The position numbers were made by a program, and so were the translations under genes. A DNA stretch of 5,418 bases. Origin: Aquabacterium sp. (GTDB lineage: Bacteria; Pseudomonadota; Gammaproteobacteria; Burkholderiales; Burkholderiaceae_C). The DNA lies in assembly GCA_030654555.1 (NCBI GenBank), contig JAURXG010000321.1:1-5418 (forward strand), read 5' to 3'. Of this stretch, positions 1-4,790 are shown piece by piece. Numbering within the stretch: the stretch's first letter is position 1; each line of letters opens with the position of its first letter. Below the pieces are notes generated by a model. The model was not told the origin of the DNA. It did no database searches and worked only from the letters and a program-made list of their open reading frames with translations.

Positions 1-352
1 GCGAGGCCACGAGCGCGTCCAGCCGCTGCCACAGCTCGACGTTCTTCACCGGCTTGTTGTCGGCGGTGCGCCAGCCGCGCTTCTTCCAGTTGTGGATCCA
101 GCTGGTGATGCCGTCCTTCACGTACGAGCTGTCGGTGTAGATCGCCACCGGCGTGCGGCGCTTGAGCAGGGCCAGCGACTCGATCACCGCGGTCAGCTCC
201 ATGCGGTTGTTGGTGGTGGCGCGGTCGCCGCCGAACAGCTCTTTCTCGTGGTCGCCCCAGCGCAGCCAGGCGCCCCAGCCGCCCGGGCCGGGGTTGCCTT
301 TGCAGGCCCCATCGGTGTAGATCACCACGCGCGTGGCGCTGTCGTCGCTCAT
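1..352 (-). CDS. rnhA: Ribonuclease HI (3' end beyond left edge)
   Basis: RNase HI cleaves the RNA strand of RNA:DNA hybrids in the cytoplasm, removing R-loops and RNA primers with two Mg2+ ions. The first 117 residues are visible; the family is usually about 150 residues, so roughly the last quarter lies outside the window. Three of the four catalytic acidic residues can be seen: Asp14 in IYTDGACKGNPGPGGWG, Glu52 in TTNNRMELTAVIESL and Asp74 in IYTDSSYVKDGI (E. coli D10, E48, D70). The fourth (E. coli D134) would be off the left edge. The basic segment HNWKKRGWRTADNKPVKN (residues 87-104) corresponds to the hybrid-binding handle region. The ATG at 352-350 directly follows the TGA stop of the upstream methyltransferase gene (TGAATG), and AGGAG lies 9 nt upstream. 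The two genes are therefore probably co-transcribed and translationally coupled. Identification is secure. Confidence 0.97.
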   Translation of the reverse strand, partial: MSDDSATRVVIYTDGACKGNPGPGGWGAWLRWGDHEKELFGGDRATTNNRMELTAVIESLALLKRRTPVAIYTDSSYVKDGITSWIHNWKKRGWRTADNKPVKNVELWQRLDALVAS

Positions 353-1246
353 TCAGTCCTGCTCCTGGGGTTCATGGGAAGGGGGTTGCGGGGCACGGCC
401 CAGGGGCGCGGGCATCACGCGGTGCCAGGCGTGCGGCTCGCGATTGGCCACCACCGCCGGCGCGGCGCGCGTGCCGACCTTCTGCCGCCGCGCCAGGCCC
501 ACCAGCCGCATGCCGCGCACCCGCTTGACGGCCTCGACCAGGTACACCGCGCCCAGCACCGGCCAGCCGCGCGCGCCGGCGGTCTCCAGCCAGGCCATGC
601 GCGCCAGCCCCTTGTCCGATCGCAGCGGCAGCCGCCAGCAGCCGAAGCGGCCGCGCTCGACCTCGAAGCCCAGCAGGCGCAGCCAGTCGCGCACCCGCGG
701 GTAGCCGATGAACTCGCCCGCGCTGGGCAAGTACAGCGGGCCGCCCAGGCCCAGCCGCTGGCGCAGGTGGCCGGCGCTCTGGCGCAGGCCCCACAGGCTG
801 GCCGGGTTGAAGCCGACGATCACCAGCCGGCCTTCGGGCACCAGCACGCGCTCCACCTCGCGCAGCGTGTCGTGCGGATCACGCGCCAGCTCCAGCGTGT
901 GCGGCAGCAGCACCAGGTCCAGGCTCTGGCTGGGAAAGGGCAGCGCGTCGAAGTCGCAGTGCAGCGCATTGCCCGCGCCCATCGGCAGCAGCGTGGACAA
1001 GGCCTCGTCGACCACCGGCAGCGGCAGCGCCTCGGGCTCGCGCAGCGTGTCGCTGGCCACCCAGCGGTGCGGCATGCGGTTGGCGCGCAGGCCCTCCAGG
1101 TCGGGCAGGCCCAGCTGCAGCGCATGGAAGCCGAACAGGTCGGTCACGGTGCGGTCCAGCTGCGCCTGCTCCCAGGCCAGCAGGTAGCGCCCGGGTGGGC
1201 TCTGCAGCCACTGGGCCAACTCTATAATCGATGGATTGCGCGTCAT
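353..1246 (-). CDS. YafS-like class I SAM methyltransferase-fold protein
   Basis: A 297-residue protein of unknown substrate, resembling the C-terminal half of the Methyltransf_11 fold. Residues 98-105 (DFDALPFP) and 108-119 (SLDLVLLPHTLE) match the usual 'D..LPFP..SFD.V' segment. Residues 123-147 (DPHDTLREVERVLVPEGRLVIVGFN) match the 'D....LRE..RVLKPGG.L.I' segment. FGFHALQLG (38-46) and GFNPASLWGLR (145-155) resemble E. coli YafS as I remember it, and the position next to gloB and rnhA agrees with that. No clear GxGxG SAM-binding motif I is visible upstream, so activity is unproven. The last 20 or so residues are proline-rich and probably disordered. I chose the ATG at 1246 (MTRNPSIIEL) over a TTG at 1279 because GAGG lies 3 nt upstream and the longer start would run further into gloB. 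The gene is divergent from gloB and abuts rnhA (TGAATG). Confidence 0.85.
   Translation of the reverse strand: MTRNPSIIELAQWLQSPPGRYLLAWEQAQLDRTVTDLFGFHALQLGLPDLEGLRANRMPHRWVASDTLREPEALPLPVVDEALSTLLPMGAGNALHCDFDALPFPSQSLDLVLLPHTLELARDPHDTLREVERVLVPEGRLVIVGFNPASLWGLRQSAGHLRQRLGLGGPLYLPSAGEFIGYPRVRDWLRLLGFEVERGRFGCWRLPLRSDKGLARMAWLETAGARGWPVLGAVYLVEAVKRVRGMRLVGLARRQKVGTRAAPAVVANREPHAWHRVMPAPLGRAPQPPSHEPQEQD
362..366 (-). promoter_or_regulatory. Ribosome binding site of rnhA
   Basis: On the minus strand AGGAG lies 9 nt before the rnhA ATG, and a second AGGA (360-357) lies 4 nt before it. Both are inside the last codons of the upstream methyltransferase gene. This supports the ATG at 352 as the start and coupling of the two genes. 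Confidence 0.7.
1223..1228 (+). promoter_or_regulatory. Putative -10 element of the gloB-mltD promoter
   Basis: A perfect TATAAT sits in an otherwise GC-rich region, 16 nt before the gloB ATG. A transcript starting 6-8 nt downstream (about 1234-1237) would have a leader of roughly 10 nt. No good -35 hexamer is present at 16-18 nt spacing (best is TCTGCA at 1201-1206, 3 of 6 matches) and there is no extended -10 TGn. The element lies inside codons 7-9 of the divergent methyltransferase gene, which there uses the AT-rich codons ATT and ATA. Confidence 0.55.
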
Positions 1247-1247
1247 G
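1244..1247. other. Shared divergent start site (CATG)
   Basis: The palindrome CATG holds both start codons: gloB ATG at 1245-1247 on the plus strand and the methyltransferase ATG at 1246-1244 on the minus strand. The two coding regions therefore overlap by 2 bp head to head, with no intergenic region. Each gene's 5' control signals must lie inside the other's coding sequence. Confidence 0.65.
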
Positions 1248-2021
1248 AACCTCGTTGCCCTGCCCGCCTTCTCCGACAACTACATCTGGATGCTCCACGA
1301 TGACCGCCAGGCCATCGTCGTCGATCCGGGTGACGCGGCGCCCGTGGCGGCCGCGCTGGATGCCCGGGGGCTCGCGCTGGCCGCCATTCTAGTGACGCAC
1401 CACCATCCCGATCACGTGGGTGGGCTGGCCGCGCTGCGGCCCCGGCTGCAAGGCCCGGTGTTCGGCCCGGCGCGCGAGGCCATCCCGCCGCCCTTCGAGC
1501 CGCTCGCCGACGGCGCCAGCGCCCACGCGCTGAGCCTGGCCTTCCAGGTCATCGACGTGCCCGGCCACACCGCCGGCCACGTCGCCTACTTTCTGCCGGC
1601 GTCCGGTGACGGCCAGGCGCCGATCCTGTTCTGCGGCGACACGCTGTTCTCGGGCGGCTGCGGGCGCCTGTTCGAAGGCACGCCGGCGCAGATGCACCAC
1701 TCGCTGGGCCGGCTGGCAGCGCTGCCGGGCAGCACCCGGGTCTGCTGCGCCCACGAGTACACCGAGTCCAACCTGCGCTTTGCCGGCGCCGTCGAGCCGG
1801 CCAACGCCGCGCTGGCCGACTACACCGCCGCCTGCCGGGCCCTGCGTGCGCAGGGCCTGCCCACCCTGCCCTCCACCATCGCGCAAGAGCGTGCGATCAA
1901 CCCCTTCATGCGCTGCGATGCGCCCGACGTGATCACCGCCGCCCTGGACCAGGGCGCCGCCGATCGCAGCGGGCCCGCGGTGCTGGGCGCCCTGCGCGAA
2001 TGGAAGAACCAATTTCGATGA
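1245..2021 (+). CDS. gloB: Hydroxyacylglutathione hydrolase (glyoxalase II)
   Basis: GloB hydrolyses S-D-lactoylglutathione to D-lactate and glutathione, the second step of glutathione-dependent methylglyoxal detoxification in the cytoplasm. The 258-residue length is normal for the family. It is a metallo-beta-lactamase fold protein with all expected binuclear metal ligands: THHHPDH (51-57) gives His52, His54, Asp56 and His57; VPGHTAGH gives His108; FCGDTLFSGGCGRLFEG gives Asp132; CCAHEYT gives His170. The C-terminal glyoxalase II domain is present, with INPFMR (218-223) and LREWKN (250-255), whose Arg251 and Lys254 match the glutathione-carboxylate contacts of human GLO2. I chose the ATG at 1245 over an in-frame TTG at 1236 because MNLVALPAFSDNYIW matches the usual GloB N-terminus. 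No Shine-Dalgarno sequence is visible, so the mRNA may have a very short leader. The stop overlaps the mltD start (ATGA). Confidence 0.97.
   Translation: MNLVALPAFSDNYIWMLHDDRQAIVVDPGDAAPVAAALDARGLALAAILVTHHHPDHVGGLAALRPRLQGPVFGPAREAIPPPFEPLADGASAHALSLAFQVIDVPGHTAGHVAYFLPASGDGQAPILFCGDTLFSGGCGRLFEGTPAQMHHSLGRLAALPGSTRVCCAHEYTESNLRFAGAVEPANAALADYTAACRALRAQGLPTLPSTIAQERAINPFMRCDAPDVITAALDQGAADRSGPAVLGALREWKNQFR
1250..1253 (-). promoter_or_regulatory. Probable ribosome binding site of the YafS-like gene
   Basis: On the minus strand GAGG precedes the ATG at 1246 by only 3 nt (GAGGTTCATG). The spacing is short, but this is the only Shine-Dalgarno-like match near this start. These bases also encode the first residues of gloB on the other strand. 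Confidence 0.4.
2002..2008 (+). promoter_or_regulatory. Ribosome binding site of mltD
   Basis: GGAAGAA ends 9 nt before the ATG at 2018, inside the last codons of gloB. It favours the start at 2018, which overlaps the gloB stop as ATGA, over the in-frame ATG at 2000 lying 18 nt further upstream. Confidence 0.6.
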
Positions 2022-3685
2022 CCCCTCCCCACGCGGGCCGCCCGGCCTTGTCCAGCTTCACGCACCGATGGACCTCGCCGCTGTCGCGCGGCGCCCTGCT
2101 GCTGACCGCCGCGCTGCTCGGCGCCTGCGCCACCACGGCGCCCGAGTCCACCCCGATGGCCGGGGCCGTGCCGGCGAGCGCCGATCCGGTGGTGGTGCCC
2201 GCCCCCGTGCCTGCGGCCGCCCCCGTGGTGGCCGCGGCGGCGTCGAAGGCCGGCGCGCCGGTGGCCGCCGCCTCCACCCTGATCGCCATCGACCCGCTGG
2301 TCCCCACCGAGCGGCTCGACCTCGGCGCGCCCAGCGCGCAGGTCGATCTGTGGATGCGCGTGCGCCAGGGCACCGCCATCCCCGACCTGGACAACGAGCT
2401 GGTGCGCAAGTGGGAGCAGTGGTACGCCGGCAAGCCCGACTACGTGCAGCGCATGACCGAACGCGGCGGCCGCTACCTCTTCCACATCGTCGAAGAGGTC
2501 AACAAGCGCGGCCTGCCCACCGAGCTGGCGCTGCTGCCCTTCATCGAGAGCGCCTTCAACCCGCAGGCCATGAGCACCGCCAAGGCCTCGGGCATGTGGC
2601 AGTTCGTGCCGGCCACGGGCCGCGATTTCTCGCTGCGCCAGAACGTCTTCCGCGACGACCGGCGCGACGTGCTGGCCTCCACCCGCGCCGCGCTCGACTA
2701 CCTGCAGACGCTGCACGGCATGTTCGACGACTGGCAGCTGGCGCTGGCGGCCTACAACTGGGGCCAGGGCAACGTGCAGCGCGCCATCGCCAGCAACCGC
2801 AAGGCCGGCCGCGCCACCGACTACGACAGCCTGCGCATGCCCGACGAGACGCGCAACTACCTGCCCAAGCTGCAGGCGGTGAAGAACCTCGTGCTGCGGC
2901 CCGAGGCCTTCGGCCTGGCCCTGCCGCCGCTGGGCAACCACCCCTACTTCGTCTCGGTGGGCCTGGAGCGCGACATCGACCTCGACGTGGCGGCGCGCCT
3001 GGCCGGCCTGCCGCTCGACGAGTTCCAGCAGCTCAACCCGCAGATGAACAAGCCGGTGATCCTGGCTGCCGGCACGCCGCAGGTGCTGCTGCCCTACGAC
3101 AACGCCAACCGCTTCGTGCGCGCACTGGGCCAGCACCGCGGCTCGCTCGCCAGCTGGACGGCCTGGGTCGCGCCCAAGACCGTCAAGCCCGCCGAGGCCG
3201 CCCGCCTGGTGGGCATGTCCGAAGACCAGCTGCGCCAAGTCAACAGCATCCCCAAGGGCATGCTGGTGAGGGCCGGCTCGACGCTGCTGGTGCCGCGGGG
3301 CGCCCACCGTGCCGACGACGTGGCCGAACACATCGCCGACAACGCGATGCTGGCGCTCACGCCCGACCTGCCGCCGCTGCGGCGGGTGAGCTTCAAGGCC
3401 GGTAAGAAGGGTGACAGCGTGGCGGCCGTGGCCCGGCGTTACCGGGTCAGCGCCGCCCAGGTGGCGCAGTGGAACGACACCAATGCGGCGGCGCGTTTCA
3501 AGCCCGGCCAGTCGGTGGTGGTGATGCTGGCCACCAAGTCCGGCAAGGCGCGCTCCGCAGTGACCCGGGTGGCCGCCAAGTCCGGCGCGAAGGCCAGCTC
3601 GAAACCCAGCGCCAAGGTGGCCGCCACGCCCAAGCAGCTGAGCAAGCCCACCGCCACGGCGCGCAGCCGCGGCCCGAACAACTGA
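2018..3685 (+). CDS. mltD: Membrane-bound lytic murein transglycosylase D
   Basis: MltD cleaves the MurNAc-GlcNAc bond of peptidoglycan non-hydrolytically, forming 1,6-anhydroMurNAc, and acts in the periplasm from the outer membrane. The protein has 555 residues. After a basic N-region, the hydrophobic stretch ALLLTAALLGA leads to a lipobox ending in Cys37 (LGAC), so a lipoprotein is expected. An Ala/Pro/Val-rich linker spans about residues 41-90. The Slt (GH23) catalytic domain spans about 160-265, with catalytic Glu177 in LPFIESAFNP, then GMWQF (192-196) and LALAAYNWGQGNV (241-253). A C-terminal LysM peptidoglycan-binding repeat lies at about 455-503 (GDSVAAVARRYRVS...W...KPGQSVVV), and a more degenerate LysM-like segment at about 380-426 (AARLVGMSEDQLRQVN...VRAG). 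The last 50 residues are cationic (8 Lys, 4 Arg, no acidic residue). The start overlaps gloB by 4 bp, so the two are probably one transcription unit, as in E. coli. Confidence 0.95.
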   Translation: MTPPHAGRPALSSFTHRWTSPLSRGALLLTAALLGACATTAPESTPMAGAVPASADPVVVPAPVPAAAPVVAAAASKAGAPVAAASTLIAIDPLVPTERLDLGAPSAQVDLWMRVRQGTAIPDLDNELVRKWEQWYAGKPDYVQRMTERGGRYLFHIVEEVNKRGLPTELALLPFIESAFNPQAMSTAKASGMWQFVPATGRDFSLRQNVFRDDRRDVLASTRAALDYLQTLHGMFDDWQLALAAYNWGQGNVQRAIASNRKAGRATDYDSLRMPDETRNYLPKLQAVKNLVLRPEAFGLALPPLGNHPYFVSVGLERDIDLDVAARLAGLPLDEFQQLNPQMNKPVILAAGTPQVLLPYDNANRFVRALGQHRGSLASWTAWVAPKTVKPAEAARLVGMSEDQLRQVNSIPKGMLVRAGSTLLVPRGAHRADDVAEHIADNAMLALTPDLPPLRRVSFKAGKKGDSVAAVARRYRVSAAQVAQWNDTNAAARFKPGQSVVVMLATKSGKARSAVTRVAAKSGAKASSKPSAKVAATPKQLSKPTATARSRGPNN

Positions 3686-3701
3686 CCTGCGCGCGATGCC
3701 G

Positions 3702-3723
3702 CCGCCGCGCGCGGAACGGCGGT
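3702..3723. other. GC-rich hairpin in the convergent mltD/recR gap
   Basis: CCGCCG (3702-3707) can pair with CGGCGG (3717-3722) around a 9-nt loop, and the alternative palindrome CCGCGCGCGG (3705-3714) overlaps it. No run of T follows on either strand, so it does not look like a canonical intrinsic terminator. It could still act as a weak bidirectional end for the convergent transcripts, or be chance in such GC-rich DNA. Confidence 0.25.
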
Positions 3724-3733
3724 CGCGTCGCGA

Positions 3734-4339
3734 TCAGCGCCGGTCGCTCAAGGCATGCGCCAGGGTCGACAGGTCGACATACTCCAGCTCGCTGCCCACC
3801 GGCACCCCGCGCGCCAGCCGGGTGACGACCAGCGGCGCGCCGTCGGCCCCGGGCAGCGAACGCAGCGCCTGCGCCAGCACATGGGCGGTGGCCTCGCCCT
3901 CGGCCGAGAAGCCGGTGGCCAGGATCACCTCGTGCACCAGCCCATCGCTGGCGCGCGCCAGCAGCGGGTGCACGCCGATGTCGGCCAGGCCGATGCCGTC
4001 GAGCGGGCTCAGCCGGCCCATCAGCACGAAGTACAGGCCGCGGTAGCTGCCGCTGCGCTCGACCGCTGCCTGGTCGGCCGGCGTCTCCACCACCAGCAGC
4101 TGCCGCGCATCACGCTGCGCATCGCTGCAGGTGCCGCAGATGCGCGCTTCGGTGAAGGTGTGGCAGCGCTCGCAGTGCTGCACCGCCACCGTGGCCGCCT
4201 GCAGCGCCTGCGCCAGCCGCTGCGCGCCCTCGCGGTCGTGCTGCAGCAGGTGGAAGGCCATGCGCTGCGCCGACTTCACGCCCACGCCCGGCAGGCGCCG
4301 CAGCGCGTCGATCAGCGCTTCTAGGCTGCGTTCGGCCAT
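3734..4339 (-). CDS. recR: Recombination mediator protein RecR
   Basis: RecR works with RecO (and RecF) to load RecA onto SSB-coated single-stranded DNA at gaps, in RecFOR-type recombinational repair. The 201-residue length is typical. Domains in order: an N-terminal helix-hairpin-helix (LRRLPGVGVKSAQRMAFHLL, 13-32); a zinc finger with Cys56, Cys59, Cys68 and Cys71 in the pattern C-x2-C-x8-C-x2-C; and a TOPRIM domain from about residue 80 (LLVVETPADQAAVE), with GLYFVLMGRLSPLDGIG (101-117) and EVILATGFSAEGEATAH (137-153). The C-terminal motif TRLARGVPVGSELEYVD (173-189) follows. I chose the ATG at 4339 because MAERSLEALIDALRRLPGVG matches the usual RecR start; an in-frame TTG at 4366 would add nine residues. 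Neither start has a clear Shine-Dalgarno sequence. The gene is downstream of ybaB across a 124-bp gap filled largely by a repeat, and converges on mltD. Confidence 0.96.
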   Translation of the reverse strand: MAERSLEALIDALRRLPGVGVKSAQRMAFHLLQHDREGAQRLAQALQAATVAVQHCERCHTFTEARICGTCSDAQRDARQLLVVETPADQAAVERSGSYRGLYFVLMGRLSPLDGIGLADIGVHPLLARASDGLVHEVILATGFSAEGEATAHVLAQALRSLPGADGAPLVVTRLARGVPVGSELEYVDLSTLAHALSDRR

Positions 4340-4375
4340 CAGCCAGGGAGGCCGAAAACCCCGCAACCTGCCGAA

Positions 4376-4461
4376 CCACGCAGACGCCGTGGAACCGGCT
4401 TCGCCGGGCCACTGGCGGCGCCCCCCTGGGCGGGAGCGCCGAAGGCGCTACGGGGGGGGGC
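4376..4461. repeat. REP-like multi-hairpin GC-rich intergenic repeat
   Basis: Four inverted repeats are packed into 86 bp between ybaB and recR. CCACG/CGTGG pair at 4376-4380 and 4388-4392. CCGGC/GCCGG pair at 4395-4399 and 4403-4407 around TTC. The outer arms GCCCCCC (4420-4426) and GGGGGGC (4455-4461) enclose an inner stem AGCGCC/GGCGCT (4435-4440 and 4444-4449) with loop GAA. The arrangement (G run, GGCGCT/AGCGCC stem, C run, then a CCGGC-TTC-GCCGG stem) resembles intergenic repeats I recall as widespread in Burkholderiales genomes; that dispersal cannot be shown from one copy. It includes a run of nine G at 4452-4460. It lies inside the presumed dnaX-ybaB-recR transcript, where it could stabilise, attenuate or end the message. 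I see no further gene or promoter in 4340-4463. Confidence 0.7.
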
Positions 4462-4463
4462 CA

Positions 4464-4790
4464 TCAAAACGGGAACTTCATGCCGGGAATCTGCGGCATG
4501 CCGGCGCTCAACTTGCCCATCTTCTCCTGCGTGGTGGACTCCACCCGACGCACCGCGTCGTTGATGGCCGCGGCCACCAGGTCCTCGAGCATGTCCTTGT
4601 CGTCGGCCAGCAGGCTGGGGTCGATGGTGACGCGCTTGACGTCGTGCTTGCAGGTCATCTGCACCTTCACCAGGCCGGCGCCGGATTCACCGGTCACCTC
4701 CATCAGCGCCAGTTCGTCCTGCGCCTTCTTCAGGTTGTCCTGCATCGCCTGCGCCTGCTTCATCAGGCCGGCCAGTTGGTTCTTCATCAT
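4464..4790 (-). CDS. ybaB: YbaB/EbfC family nucleoid-associated protein
   Basis: A small DNA-binding protein of the YbaB/EbfC family. Characterised members are dimers that bind DNA and associate with the nucleoid; the exact role is unsettled. The 108-residue length is typical. The N-terminal helix MMKNQLAGLMKQAQAMQDNL continues with KKAQDELALMEVTGES (the family core 'L....v.g.sggG.V.v...g...v..v.IdP'), seen here as SGAGLVKVQMTCKHDVKRVTIDPSLL (36-61). A C-terminal helix DKDMLEDLVAAAINDAVRR follows, then a Met/Pro-rich tail ending MKFPF. Two tandem ATG codons (4790 and 4787) are possible starts. The first is preferred because it forms an ATGA overlap with the dnaX stop, suggesting coupled translation. 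The gene sits between dnaX and recR, the classic conserved arrangement. Confidence 0.95.
   Translation of the reverse strand: MMKNQLAGLMKQAQAMQDNLKKAQDELALMEVTGESGAGLVKVQMTCKHDVKRVTIDPSLLADDKDMLEDLVAAAINDAVRRVESTTQEKMGKLSAGMPQIPGMKFPF

Noticed and set aside
1231..1248. Five-codon mini-ORF (ATG to TGA) whose stop overlaps the gloB start as ATGA
   Set aside because: It could be a leader peptide, but it has no ribosome binding site and its ATG lies upstream of the transcript start implied by TATAAT at 1223-1228.
1244..1279. TTG start for the methyltransferase at 1279, adding 11 residues
   Set aside because: The extension lies fully inside the gloB N-terminal coding region, and the ATG at 1246 has a GAGG upstream and a more natural N-terminus.
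92..1303. Long open frame (403 codons) on the plus strand opposite rnhA and the methyltransferase gene
   Set aside because: It is antisense to two well-supported genes, has no recognisable domain, and is rich in Arg, Gln, Ala and His as expected for the complementary frame of GC-rich coding DNA.
1820..3331. Long open frame (503 codons) on the minus strand opposite gloB and mltD
   Set aside because: It is antisense to two clear genes, with low-complexity His/Gly/Arg/Gln-rich composition and no motif; typical of GC-rich shadow frames.
2068..3405. Plus-strand open frame of 445 codons overlapping mltD in another frame
   Set aside because: Arg/Ala-rich translation without domains; mltD in the correct frame carries a lipobox, catalytic Glu and LysM.
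3755..4324. Plus-strand open frame of 189 codons opposite recR
   Set aside because: It is antisense to recR, whose zinc finger and TOPRIM are intact; no recognisable protein.
4340..4366. TTG start for recR at 4366, adding nine residues
   Set aside because: The extra residues do not resemble a RecR N-terminus; MAERSLEALI at 4339 does.
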